Shown: positions 37,817 to 45,852, numbered from the stretch's first letter. The stretch is 64,000 nucleotides of DNA from Mucilaginibacter sp. UR6-11 (GCF_020880695.1 NZ_JAJIWO010000001.1:744001-808000); one strand, 5' to 3'. Program-made: numbers and translations. Notes: generated from the sequence alone by a model not told the origin.

Positions 37817-37853
37817 ATCTTAATTGGCTCTGTTATTATGTAAAGAACGTTTA

Positions 37854-38147
37854 TTACGACTTTGAAAAAAATTCGGTCAACAAATGATCTAACTGATAAA
37901 CCTTGTCTGCTACTTCTGAATCCTCAACGGTAACTTTTTTCTCTGCCTTTAATGATGATGTTGCGTAATGCAACACGCTCATCGCAAGTAAATCCTGTTT
38001 ATCCCTGACCGCGTAATTTTCCTGATATTCTTTTATACGGTCGTTTATCAACTTCGCTGCCCTACGTATTATTTCTTCCTCTTCCATGTTCACCTTTAAG
38101 GGGTAAACTCTGTCAGCAATATTTATTTTTATTGAGATTTCTCCCAT
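37854..38147 (-). CDS. zapA: Cell division protein ZapA
   Basis: A 97-residue ZapA-type protein (MGEISIKINIADRVYPLKVNMEEEEIIRRAAKLINDRI ... DLLAMSVLHYATSSLKAEK). It cross-links FtsZ filaments at the division site. It follows a small coiled-coil gene by 22 nt. Confidence 0.88.
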   Translation of the reverse strand: MGEISIKINIADRVYPLKVNMEEEEIIRRAAKLINDRIKEYQENYAVRDKQDLLAMSVLHYATSSLKAEKKVTVEDSEVADKVYQLDHLLTEFFSKS

Positions 38148-38169
38148 TTGAGCTTGTTCACTTTATGTA

Positions 38170-38457
38170 CTACTTTTTCAGTAATACAATGCACTTATCT
38201 ATTTCCTGCACAAATTCGTTAATTTTTTGCTTAATGTCAACACTTTTTTCATTTGTTTCAGAAAAAGATTTTGCAAGCTTCACCGCGCGCATTTTTTCGT
38301 CCAGCTCTTTGGTCTTGTTTTTACTGGCATTTAACGCTGCTACTAAGGTATCGTTCTCCAGTTTTAACAGGTCATTCTCCTCCTGTAAAGCCGCACACAG
38401 CTCTATCAACCTTTCGGTTTTTTCAATCACATTATTTAATTGCGCGGCGGTCGACAT
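38170..38457 (-). CDS. Small coiled-coil protein upstream of zapA
   Basis: A 95-residue protein that is almost entirely heptad-patterned (NNVIEKTERLIELCAALQEENDLLKLENDTL). It resembles ZapB-like or general coiled-coil cell-division partners by shape only. The close spacing to zapA suggests a joint role in division. Confidence 0.75.
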   Translation of the reverse strand: MSTAAQLNNVIEKTERLIELCAALQEENDLLKLENDTLVAALNASKNKTKELDEKMRAVKLAKSFSETNEKSVDIKQKINEFVQEIDKCIVLLKK

Positions 38458-38492
38458 TTTCTTTCTATTCTCTAATCCTAATTAACTAATCA

Positions 38493-40892
38493 CTACTTTC
38501 TAACAAGCGCTCCCGCTTCCTTCTCTAAGTTATAAATTAATTTCTGCATGATGGCGTCGATGGCTTTGTCGGTTAAAGTTTTCTCGGCGTCCTGCAGGAT
38601 GAAGCTTAGCGCGTATGATTTCTTTCCGGCGGGCAGCTTGTCTCCCTCGTACACATCAAACACACTGATCTCTTTTAACATCTTACGCTCGGTGCGCTGG
38701 GCGATTTGTTTTAGCTGACCGAAAGATACGCCTTTATCAATCAGCATAGACAGATCGCGCTTTACCGCCGGGAACTTAGAAATGTCCTGGTAAACGATCT
38801 TATTTTTCTTAACGATCTGCATGATCTGGTCGAAACTGAAATCAGCATAAAAAACTTCCTTGTCCACGTCGGCTTTTTTCAAAGCGTCTTTGGCAACCGC
38901 GCCAAATTTTACCAGTGTCTTGTTGTTTTTGATATAGTTTAAACCGTAGGCCATTTTTTTGCAGGTGGTATCTTCAACCACCACATCGGTAATATTCAGT
39001 TTTTGCAGGATGCCGTCAACAATAGCTTTCAGGTTATAAAACGTAGCGGCCGTGGCTTTTTGGTTCCATTGGGCCGGTGCTGTTGTGCCGCTCATAAAAA
39101 TAGCGAAACGCTGGCTCTCGTTATACTTGTCCTCCTTAACGCTGTAAACTTTGCCAAACTCGTAAAACCTGATGTCCGCATTCTGGCGGTTTTGATTGTA
39201 GGCGATAGCTTCCAGACCGGAGAACAGCATGGTTTGGCGCATCACGTCCAGGTCAGAACTTAACGGGTTCAATATTTTTACTGCCGACTCCAGGTCGCTT
39301 GAGTAGGCAGACTTGGTTAATGAGTTCGACATGATCTCGTTAAAGCCGTTAGCCGTTAACAGATCACTCAGCAGGTTTTGTACCGTATCTTTCTCAGGCC
39401 GGGGCGACGCACTGAGCGACGCACGCACCTGTGTTGGTATATAAATGTTGTTGTAGCCGTAAATGCGCAGGATCTCTTCTATCACGTCCACATCGCGGGT
39501 TACATCAACCCGGTAAGGCGGCACTTTTAAAATTAAGCCTTCGGCAGATTCACTAACAATGTGAATATCCAGGGCTTTAATAATTGCTACTATCTCTTCG
39601 TGCGGGATAACCTGGCCTATTAAACGGTGCACATTGCTATAGCTCAGGTCCACATCAAACGGCGCAACCGGGTTTGGGTACAGGTCGATAAGGTTTGATG
39701 AGATCTGCCCGCCGGCAATTTCTTTAATCAATAAGGCAGCACGTTTTAAAGCAAAGATCACCATATCCGGATCGGTGCCACGCTCAAAGCGGAACGAAGC
39801 ATCCGTTTTTAGGCCGTGTCTTTTAGCCGTTTTACGTACCGATACCGCGTTAAAATAAGCGCTCTCTAAAAATATGCTGGTTGTACTTGCCTTAACGCCC
39901 GAATCGGCACCGCCAAAAACGCCGGCAATACACATTGGCGCTTCGGCATTGCAGATCATCAAATCATCAGCAGATAATTTGCGTTCTACATCGTCCAAAG
40001 TTTTAAATACTGTTCCTTCGGCAACGTTCTTTACAATTACCTTATTGCCTTTAATCGCATCGGCGTCAAAAGCGTGTAAGGGCTGGCCGAGGTCATGCAA
40101 AACATAATTGGTGGCATCAACCACGTTGTTTATCGACCTAACGCCAATAACCGCCAAACGCTCTTTTAACCATTGCGGCGATTCTTTTACTTCGATGCCC
40201 GAAATAGTCAAACCGGCATAACGCGGACTTGCAGCTTCATTCTCCACTACAACCTCAATAGGGCGGTCGGTGTTATCAACTTTAAAAGCAGAGATATCAG
40301 GTTTGGTAATGCCGATCTTTAAAAAAGCGGCAATATCACGCGCAGTACCTAAATGCGATACCGCGTCGGCACGGTTGGGGGTTAAGCCAATCTCGTACAT
40401 GTAGTCATCGTTCAGCTTAAAATATTCTTTTGCGGCGGTACCCACGGTAGCATCATCAGCCAAAACCATAATCCCTTCATGACTCGTACCCAGGCCTATT
40501 TCGTCTTCGGCGCAGATCATCCCAAGGGATACCTCGCCACGGATTTTTGATTCTTTGATCAGGAACGGTTCGCCGGTAACCGGGTGTACCGTGGTGCCCA
40601 CCGTAGCAACCACTACCTTTTGACCGGCAGCAACATTGGCCGCGCCGCAAACAATTTGCAGATCTTCAGCGCCGCCAACATCAACTTTGGTAACTTTCAG
40701 GCGGTCGGCATTGGGGTGCTGGGCGGTTTCTTTAACATAGCCAATTACCAGGCCTTCTAAACCGCCGGGTATAGCCTGTACCTTCTCCAGGCTTTCAACC
40801 TCTAAACCGGTACCGGTTAAAATAGTCGAAATTTGTTCGGGAGTTTTATCAGTATTAATAAATTCTTTAAGCCAATTATAGGATATCTTCAT
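38493..40892 (-). CDS. pheT: Phenylalanine-tRNA ligase beta subunit
   Basis: A 799-residue beta subunit from MKISYNWLKEFI. The open frame runs 37 codons further upstream, but that stretch is A/T-rich leader containing a -7 box (TATCTTTG, 40913-40920). The domains are all present: tRNA-binding EMAP-like region (about 40-150), B3/B4 editing domain, B5, catalytic-like core, and C-terminal FDX-ACB (about 705-799). It pairs with PheS, which is not in the window. Confidence 0.97.
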   Translation of the reverse strand: MKISYNWLKEFINTDKTPEQISTILTGTGLEVESLEKVQAIPGGLEGLVIGYVKETAQHPNADRLKVTKVDVGGAEDLQIVCGAANVAAGQKVVVATVGTTVHPVTGEPFLIKESKIRGEVSLGMICAEDEIGLGTSHEGIMVLADDATVGTAAKEYFKLNDDYMYEIGLTPNRADAVSHLGTARDIAAFLKIGITKPDISAFKVDNTDRPIEVVVENEAASPRYAGLTISGIEVKESPQWLKERLAVIGVRSINNVVDATNYVLHDLGQPLHAFDADAIKGNKVIVKNVAEGTVFKTLDDVERKLSADDLMICNAEAPMCIAGVFGGADSGVKASTTSIFLESAYFNAVSVRKTAKRHGLKTDASFRFERGTDPDMVIFALKRAALLIKEIAGGQISSNLIDLYPNPVAPFDVDLSYSNVHRLIGQVIPHEEIVAIIKALDIHIVSESAEGLILKVPPYRVDVTRDVDVIEEILRIYGYNNIYIPTQVRASLSASPRPEKDTVQNLLSDLLTANGFNEIMSNSLTKSAYSSDLESAVKILNPLSSDLDVMRQTMLFSGLEAIAYNQNRQNADIRFYEFGKVYSVKEDKYNESQRFAIFMSGTTAPAQWNQKATAATFYNLKAIVDGILQKLNITDVVVEDTTCKKMAYGLNYIKNNKTLVKFGAVAKDALKKADVDKEVFYADFSFDQIMQIVKKNKIVYQDISKFPAVKRDLSMLIDKGVSFGQLKQIAQRTERKMLKEISVFDVYEGDKLPAGKKSYALSFILQDAEKTLTDKAIDAIMQKLIYNLEKEAGALVRK

Positions 40893-40912
40893 TACAACGA
40901 ATCGATAATCGG

Positions 40913-40943
40913 CAAAGATACGATTTAAGGCGAAAGGTAAAAG
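40913..40943 (-). promoter_or_regulatory. Candidate promoter of pheT
   Basis: TATCTTTG matches the -7 consensus; 19 nt upstream is CTTT, a partial -33 box. The position 21 nt before the MKISYN start supports that start. Confidence 0.5.
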
Positions 40944-41045
40944 GTAGAAAGGTGAAAGGTTGCATTGAGATAAAAAGGCAGAAAGGTAAAAGGCGAAAGG
41001 CAAATTTGCCCCACCTTTTACCTTTCCGCCTTTAACCGTTCACCT
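40922..41045. repeat. Degenerate-word inverted repeat, AAAGGT type, second locus
   Basis: AAGGCGAAAGGTAAAAGGTAG, AAAGGTGAAAGG and similar words are followed by CCACCTTTTACCTTTCCGCC and TTTAACCGTTCACC. The arms match each other and also the words in the rpoB-rpoC gap 30 kb away. Confidence 0.75.
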
Positions 41046-41052
41046 CAAAAAA

Positions 41053-41277
41053 CTATTCGTCGTCGCCGGTATGGTCATCGTCGTCTAAATTGAGGGTATA
41101 CGATGGCTCTGATGCTTCATACGCCTGGTCAAGCGCGTCAGTGTCGGCTGTTTCTTCGCCCGATTCATATTCAGCTTCGCTGTCAAATCCGTTCGAGTGG
41201 ATGTCCTGCTGGCTCATTTGCTCAACATCTTCGTTTTCGGCGTCGTCTAATGGTATTTGGTCGTCTGGATTTATCAT
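41053..41277 (-). CDS. Small, very acidic hypothetical protein
   Basis: A 74-residue protein in which Asp and Glu make up well over a third of all residues and there are no Lys or Arg (MINPDDQIPLDDAENEDVEQ ... LDDDDHTGDDE). It has no recognised domain. It is upstream of pheT on the same strand and separated by the repeat. It looks intrinsically disordered. Reality as a gene is likely but not certain. Confidence 0.6.
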   Translation of the reverse strand: MINPDDQIPLDDAENEDVEQMSQQDIHSNGFDSEAEYESGEETADTDALDQAYEASEPSYTLNLDDDDHTGDDE

Positions 41278-41328
41278 GGTTATAGTTTTTTATATACAAC
41301 GTCTTTCGCTATGGGTTGTTTCAATAAT

Positions 41329-41364
41329 AAAAAAGGGCCGCCAATTTTTTTTGACAGCCCTTTA
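41329..41364 (-). terminator. Terminator after the SDR gene
   Basis: On the minus strand AAAGGGC and GCCCTTTTTT form the stem of a hairpin with a long A-rich loop, 20 nt past the SDR stop, followed by a T-run. Confidence 0.8.
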
Positions 41365-41383
41365 AAAATCTAACGTTTAATTA

Positions 41384-42133
41384 TTAAAACCTGCTGTAAC
41401 CGCCGTCCAGCACCAGGTCGCCACCGATCATATATTTCGAATCGTCAGACGCCAGGTATAAATACCCTTCGGCGATTTCTTCAACATTACCCAGGCGTTT
41501 TGCCGGTACAATGTCTGCCATATAAGCTTTCATTCCGTCAACCTGTTCGGCGCTCATGCCGCTACGGCCAAAAATTGGCGTTTCAATAGGGCCGGGAGAT
41601 AATACGTTAACGCGGATCTGACGGTCGGCTAATTCGGCCGAGAAGCCTCTTGCCAACGAAGTCACCGCAGCCTTGGTAGCCGCATAAGCCGAAGCGGTAG
41701 CCATTGCCTTATTACTTACTGCTGATGAAGTAATGATAACCGACGCACCATCATTTAAAAACGGCAATGCCTTTTGTACCGAGAAGAATGCGCCTTTAAA
41801 GTTGATGTCGCTGGTGGTGTCAAACATCTCTTCGGTAAAATCTGCCAATGGCGCTCCTATAAATACGCCCGCATTAACTACCAGCACATCAATTTTTCCA
41901 AAGGTTTCGGTTATTTGCTCATAGCTTTTGGTAATGCTGCCCAGGTCAGACACATCACTTACGATGCCTATGATGTCGCCGCCAATGTCATTTACCGCCG
42001 CGTCGATGGTAGTTTTGTTACGACCGGTTATAGCAACTTTTGCACCTTGTGCTACATATAGTTTTGCAGCTGCAAGGCCAATTCCGCTGTTACCACCTGT
42101 AACTACGGCTACTTTATTTTCTAACTTTTTCAT
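41384..42133 (-). CDS. SDR-family oxidoreductase
   Basis: A 249-residue classical short-chain dehydrogenase: TGGNSGIGLAAAKLY cofactor loop, NAG at about 90, and the catalytic serine with YAATK. It uses NAD(P)H on an unknown alcohol or ketone. It is downstream of an ArsR-type regulator gene, with a 118-nt gap that carries repeated ATCGAT half-sites, so it is probably the regulator's target. Confidence 0.92.
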   Translation of the reverse strand: MKKLENKVAVVTGGNSGIGLAAAKLYVAQGAKVAITGRNKTTIDAAVNDIGGDIIGIVSDVSDLGSITKSYEQITETFGKIDVLVVNAGVFIGAPLADFTEEMFDTTSDINFKGAFFSVQKALPFLNDGASVIITSSAVSNKAMATASAYAATKAAVTSLARGFSAELADRQIRVNVLSPGPIETPIFGRSGMSAEQVDGMKAYMADIVPAKRLGNVEEIAEGYLYLASDDSKYMIGGDLVLDGGYSRF

Positions 42134-42139
42134 TATTTA

Positions 42140-42238
42140 TTGATTTATTTAAATTTATCGATATATTTTATTATAGTATTCTAAATGATTTACCGGCGGC
42201 ATGGCTATCAATCGATTTATTTAAGAATATCGATTAAT
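42140..42238. promoter_or_regulatory. Direct-repeated operator-like sites before the SDR gene
   Basis: ATTGATTTATTTAA...ATCGATATAT (42140-42166) and ATCGATTTATTTAA...ATCGATTAAT (42211-42238) are two copies of one 28-bp site 71 bp apart. The upstream copy has the perfect inverted repeat AATCGAT-N12-ATCGATT (42210-42235). Both resemble ArsR-family operators and the ATCGA-N6-TCGAT site at the arsR start. Confidence 0.6.
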
Positions 42239-42251
42239 AGTTTAAATTTTT

Positions 42252-42536
42252 TTATTCCTGTAATTGATTTAAAAAATTAACGTAAGCAGTAAGCACTTCT
42301 TTATTAACCTTATACTTGGCGTTGCGGCCATCTTTCTCGGCTATTAAAATTTCGGCATCCACCAGCTGGCTGATGTGGTGCGAAATGGTTGACTGTGCCA
42401 GCTCGATATTGTTTCCAATACAGGCGCATTGCATCCACTCGCCACCCTTCCCCTTCGCCATCTCCATTATTTTTAAACGGTATGGATCGCCCAGTGCCTT
42501 TGAAATACGTTCTACTTTTTTATGATCTAAAATCAT
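42252..42536 (-). CDS. ArsR-family transcriptional regulator
   Basis: A 94-residue winged-helix regulator (RISKALGDPYRLKIMEMA ... AQSTISHHISQLVDAEILIAEKDGRNAKYKVN). A CAC pair after the first helices (QCACIG) could bind metal or be redox active, but the ELxCD metal box of ArsR itself is not there. The -7 box TATATTTG ends 4 nt before its ATG, and the ATCGA...TCGAT site sits just upstream of that box, which fits autorepression. Confidence 0.9.
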   Translation of the reverse strand: MILDHKKVERISKALGDPYRLKIMEMAKGKGGEWMQCACIGNNIELAQSTISHHISQLVDAEILIAEKDGRNAKYKVNKEVLTAYVNFLNQLQE

Positions 42537-42540
42537 GACG

Positions 42541-42563
42541 CAAATATATCGACGGTTTTCGAT
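42541..42563 (-). promoter_or_regulatory. arsR -7 box with overlapping operator
   Basis: Reading on the minus strand: ATCGA, AAACCG, TCGATATATTTG, CGTC, ATG. The TATATTTG box overlaps one half of the inverted repeat ATCGA-N6-TCGAT. Distance from the box to the ATG is 4 nt. Confidence 0.55.
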
Positions 42564-42589
42564 TTAATTGTAATTGGTTTGTACTATTT

Positions 42590-42706
42590 TTTATTCCGGA
42601 TTTCGGAAGTCCGATTTCGGAATTGGCTTTTCTTAGTTGGGTAATGGGTTAGCTGATTAATATAGATCTGCTAAATCCGAAATCGAACTTCCGAAATCCG
42701 AAATCA
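42590..42706. repeat. Degenerate-word inverted repeat, TTTCGGA type, second locus
   Basis: CCGGATTTCGGAAGTCCGAT plus TTTCGGAATTGG face AAATCCGAAATCGAACTTCC plus GAAATCCGAAATC across a 50-nt spacer, between arsR and radC. The words are those of the tRNA-Thr/tRNA-Gly spacer at 19.8 kb. Confidence 0.75.
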
Positions 42707-43402
42707 AATAACCCCTTCATCGGCAAAACTATAAAACCCATCATTGGTCACAATGATATGGTCAAGCACTTTTATATCCAGCATGTGGCCGGCATTGGCT
42801 ATTTTTTTGGTGAGATCGATATCCAGCTGGCTCGGTTTTAAATTGCCCGACGGATGGTTATGCGCCATCACAATAGACACCGCGTTATGCTGCAGGGCCA
42901 CGTTGAAAATGATCTTCGGGTCGGCAACCGTACCGGTTAAACCCCCTTTGCTGATCAGCTCTTTGGCTATCACCTTACCTGCCTGGTTAAGCAGCAGCAG
43001 CCAAAACTCCTCGTGGCTCAGGTCCATAAAGGTTTTGCGCAGTACGTTGTAGGCGTCTTTACTTCCGTGAACCGAGTCAAGTACTTTTATTTCGGTATCA
43101 TTCCGCCGGCGGCCCACCTCCAGCGCGGCTATAATAGAAATGGCTTTGGCTTCGCCGATACCTTTGAAGCGCGAAAGCTCGGCTATGGAAGCTTTTCCTA
43201 AATTATTAAGATCATTACCGTAATGGTAAAGGATACGCTTACTCAGCTCGACCGCGCTCTCGGTGCGGCTGCCCGACCCGATCAGTATCGCTATCAGCTC
43301 GGCATCCGTCAGCGCGCGGCGGCCCTGAGCGCTTAGCTTCTCGCGCGGGCGGTCCTCTTCGGCCCAGGATTTTATGCTGATTTTGTTCCCGTAGTTTTCC
43401 AC
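42704..43402 (-). CDS. radC: RadC family JAB-domain protein, GTG start
   Basis: A 232-residue RadC. An N-terminal helix-hairpin-helix region (SWAEEDRPREKLSAQGRRALTDAELIAILIGSG, then RFKGIGEAKAISIIAALE) precedes the JAB/MPN domain with its metal site HNHPSG and D (AHNHPSGNLKPSQLDIDLTKKI). The frame is open for 105 codons further upstream, but that part encodes translated repeat DNA, so I start at the GTG of VENYGNKISIKSW, which gives the normal family length. The role in repair is doubtful; the JAB fold suggests a peptidase-like function. Confidence 0.88.
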   Translation of the reverse strand: MENYGNKISIKSWAEEDRPREKLSAQGRRALTDAELIAILIGSGSRTESAVELSKRILYHYGNDLNNLGKASIAELSRFKGIGEAKAISIIAALEVGRRRNDTEIKVLDSVHGSKDAYNVLRKTFMDLSHEEFWLLLLNQAGKVIAKELISKGGLTGTVADPKIIFNVALQHNAVSIVMAHNHPSGNLKPSQLDIDLTKKIANAGHMLDIKVLDHIIVTNDGFYSFADEGVI

Positions 43403-43455
43403 GGGATTAAAGTAAGGATTTGTTTGGAGAAATAAAAAGGGCGGTGGGAATGGCG

Positions 43456-43590
43456 GGGACTCACCCCGCGGCACTTCGTGCGCGACCCTCTCTTCCGCAA
43501 GCGGGAAAGAGGGCTGTTTTATTTTTTTCCCTCTTTCCGCCAAAGGCGAAGAGAGGGTGGTCGAGCGTAGCGTAGACCGGGTGAGTCGAC
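43456..43590. repeat. Inverted pair of CCCTCTTTCCGCC repeats (BIME-like)
   Basis: Two oppositely oriented copies of one element: the left copy reads GACTCACCCCG ... GACCCTCT...GGGAAAGAGGG, the right copy CCCTCTTTCCGCC, AAA, GGCGAAGAGAGGGT ... CCGGGTGAGTC. Each has its own hairpin and a T-rich stretch joins them. A single copy is at 57.46-57.52 kb. Together with the next repeat they fill the 376-nt gap between rpsT and radC. Confidence 0.75.
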
Positions 43591-43613
43591 GGTGCGCATT
43601 TATTATCTCCAAT

Positions 43614-43700
43614 ACCGCGTTAAGGATTGAAGTGGATACAGGCCTGCGCTTAATGCCTGAAGGCGTATGAGCGGAAAGCCTGACCCGGAGGGTAACGCCC
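43614..43700 (-). repeat. Dispersed repeat R1 (GGGCGTT...CGGGTCAGG...CGCTTCAATCC), copy 1
   Basis: Read on the minus strand: GGGCGTTACCCTCCGGGTCA, GGCTTTCCGCTCATACGCC, GTATCCACTTCAATCCTTA, ACGCGG. Two more copies lie at 56.65 and 59.1 kb on the plus strand. It lies just downstream of the rpsT terminator. Confidence 0.8.
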
Positions 43701-43714
43701 AAAATAATCTCCAA

Positions 43715-43750
43715 CAAAAAAAGGCGATGAGCTCTAAACTCGTCGCCTTT
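43715..43750 (-). terminator. Terminator after rpsT
   Basis: AAAGGCGACGAG and CTCATCGCCTTT form a 12-bp stem with a TTTAGAG loop, then eight T on the minus strand, 29 nt after the stop. Confidence 0.92.
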
Positions 43751-43778
43751 CGGGATTAAAAATATCGTTGGTAAGCGA

Positions 43779-44033
43779 TTAGCTTAACGCGTTTACAAAC
43801 TTAGTTAGCTTCGATTTATTGTTTGAAGCCTTGTTTTTGTGGATAACGTTCTTTTTAGCTAAACGGTCAAGCATAGAGATCACTTTTGATAAAAGAGGAG
43901 CCGCATCAGCTTTGCTGGTTGTGCTTCTCAATCTCTTGATAGCGTTTCTGGTAGTTTTAGCCTGGTAACGGTTACGTAAGCGCTTCGCAGCGTTAGACCT
44001 GATCCTTTTTATTGATGATTTATGATTTGCCAT
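43779..44033 (-). CDS. rpsT: 30S ribosomal protein S20
   Basis: An 84-residue basic bS20 ([22 protein letters not shown] ... [11 protein letters not shown]). It has its own promoter and a strong terminator, so it is a single-gene unit. Confidence 0.97.
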   Translation of the reverse strand: MANHKSSIKRIRSNAAKRLRNRYQAKTTRNAIKRLRSTTSKADAAPLLSKVISMLDRLAKKNVIHKNKASNNKSKLTKFVNALS

Positions 44034-44068
44034 TTTAGCTTGTTATTCTATTCGTTATTTAAGGACTG

Positions 44069-44099
44069 CAAATATAGAAGTTTTGATTATAATATCAAA
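44069..44099 (-). promoter_or_regulatory. Consensus promoter of rpsT
   Basis: TTTG, exactly 19 nt, TATATTTG: a perfect match to the Bacteroidota pattern, 35 nt before the ATG. Confidence 0.85.
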
Positions 44100-44139
44100 T
44101 GCCTTTTTGAAAATATTTTTTATTGTGGTTTTTATAGCC

Positions 44140-45432
44140 TTATATCGTGAAAAACAAGGCTATTGCCGCACCGCCCATTACGATAAAGGTAAACCATAAC
44201 AGGGCTTTTGACAGCCACCGGCTTTTAAACTCGCCCATTATCTTTTCACTGGCGGATATTTTGATGATCAAAAACAACAGGGGCACCGCCGCCACACCGT
44301 TTAATACCGCGGTATAAATGAGCGCCTTCACCGGGTCAATACCCACAAAGTTAATAATGAGGCCTATTAACGTAGCAATAGTAATTACGCCATAAAAACC
44401 ATGCGCCTGCCTCAATTTTAAGTTAAGGCTTGCTTTCCAGGTAAAAGCCTCAGAAACTGCATAGGCAGCAGAGCCCGATAACACCGGCACCGCCAGCAGG
44501 CCCAAACCAATAATACCTATTGAGAAGATAAGCTTTGCCAGGAACCCCGCGTTGGGGAACGAATGTACCAATGGCTCAAGCGCTTTGGCGGCATCTGCAG
44601 CGGTTTTTATATCCTTAACGCCGCTTTTAAATAACACCGTTGCCCCTACCAGCAGGATGCACCAGGTTGTAAATTCAGATATAATCATGCCCGCCGTATT
44701 ATCTTTACGCATATTATGGATATCGGCCCAGCAAACACGCTTTTTACCATCGGCATGACCTTTTTCTTTTATTTCTTCCACCTCCTGTGAAGCCTCCCAA
44801 AAAAACATATACGGGGTTATGGTGGTACCAAACACGCCGGTGATGATAAACAGAAACGCAAAGCTAAACTCAACATGCGGCACTACGGTCGCCTTTAAAA
44901 CCGTTGGCCAGTCCTGGTGAATAATAAATACCGTAATGGGATAGGACAGCAGCGACAGCGCCAGCCACTTTAATATTTTTGAATAAACCTTATAGCTGGT
45001 AAATATTTCAAGGATAAGTATGGTGACTGTAAATAACAGGGTTAAAATTATGAAGGGTGCCGGTATCAGCAAATTGGCGGCCGCGGCCATGGCGCCTATA
45101 TCAGCGCCTATATTAATGGTATTGGCCACAACTACCAGCCCCACTACCGCATACAGTACCGGTTTGCTGTAATGCTCTTTTACCACTGCGGCAATACCTT
45201 TACCGGTAACCAGGCCAATACGTGCGCAGGCTTCCTGTACGGCGGTCATAAACGGCAGCATGTAAAGGGCCGTCCATAACTGCCCGTAGCCAAACTGCGC
45301 GCCGGTTTGCGAGTAAGTGGCTATGCCCGACGGGTCATCATCTGCCGCGCCGGTGGTAAGGCCGGGGCCCAGTACCGTTAACCATTTCCATATGTTTTTT
45401 TTGAAAGGTTTCTTATTCTTAACCGGCGGCAT
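44140..45432 (-). CDS. Divergent NRAMP-family metal transporter (NRMT-like)
   Basis: A 430-residue transporter with about 11 membrane helices and a typical NRAMP start (LTVLGPGLTTGAADDDPSGIATYSQ). The metal-site motif of helix 1, DPGN in MntH/DMT1, is DPSG here (33-36), and the MPH motif of helix 6 is replaced by ITPYMFFWE (205-213). Without the methionine the site should favour harder ions; NRAMP-related magnesium transporters show such loss. I therefore call it a divergent member and do not use mntH. It is a single gene. Confidence 0.85.
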   Translation of the reverse strand: MPPVKNKKPFKKNIWKWLTVLGPGLTTGAADDDPSGIATYSQTGAQFGYGQLWTALYMLPFMTAVQEACARIGLVTGKGIAAVVKEHYSKPVLYAVVGLVVVANTINIGADIGAMAAAANLLIPAPFIILTLLFTVTILILEIFTSYKVYSKILKWLALSLLSYPITVFIIHQDWPTVLKATVVPHVEFSFAFLFIITGVFGTTITPYMFFWEASQEVEEIKEKGHADGKKRVCWADIHNMRKDNTAGMIISEFTTWCILLVGATVLFKSGVKDIKTAADAAKALEPLVHSFPNAGFLAKLIFSIGIIGLGLLAVPVLSGSAAYAVSEAFTWKASLNLKLRQAHGFYGVITIATLIGLIINFVGIDPVKALIYTAVLNGVAAVPLLFLIIKISASEKIMGEFKSRWLSKALLWFTFIVMGGAAIALFFTI

Positions 45433-45531
45433 ATTGATGGATAGGGATATACGGTAAATATACGCTATTTAAGATTTTCTTTTATTGCTTAAATCCCTAA
45501 ATTTACCATCATCTATTTATAACGCCACCCC

Positions 45532-45852
45532 ATGAAACAAAAATTTCATTACGCTACCATCAGCGAAGCCATTGAGCAACTAAAAAAACAAGGCTTTACG
45601 CTTGATTTTAATTTACATAAAAACCGCTTCAAAGTTGGCGAAACGGAGTATACCGCTGATGAGTTTGAAATTGTGGACCTGTACCGCTACGAAGGCCCGT
45701 CGGACCCGGCAGATGAGGCCACCGTTTACGCACTGGCTAACCAGGCGGGCGTTAAAGGCATACTGGTAACCGGCTACGGCCCGTCTGCGGATGAAGAATC
45801 AGAAGAAACATTAAAGCACCTGCATTATAAGTATAACCAGGATCAGCAATAA
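45532..45852 (+). CDS. Small conserved hypothetical protein
   Basis: A 106-residue soluble protein (MKQKFHYATISEAIEQLKKQGFTLDFNLHKN ... GVKGILVTGYGPSADEESEE). Homologues in this family carry the database label phosphoribosylpyrophosphate synthetase, but the protein is far too short and shows no PRPP-binding motif, so I do not adopt the name. Its stop codon overlaps the ATG of the next gene by one base. Confidence 0.8.
   Translation: MKQKFHYATISEAIEQLKKQGFTLDFNLHKNRFKVGETEYTADEFEIVDLYRYEGPSDPADEATVYALANQAGVKGILVTGYGPSADEESEETLKHLHYKYNQDQQ

Noticed and set aside
40893..41003. PheT extended by 37 residues
   Set aside because: The extension covers the AAAGGT repeat and a -7 box; PheT proteins begin at MKISYNWLKE.
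43403..43717. N-terminal extension of RadC by 105 codons
   Set aside because: The stretch is translated repeat DNA; the remaining 232 residues match the usual RadC length. Kept only as a finding.
45475..45505. TTTT-N19-TAAATTTA as promoter of the 106-residue protein gene
   Set aside because: The spacing is right but the G of both boxes is missing, and such matches occur by chance in A+T-rich gaps.
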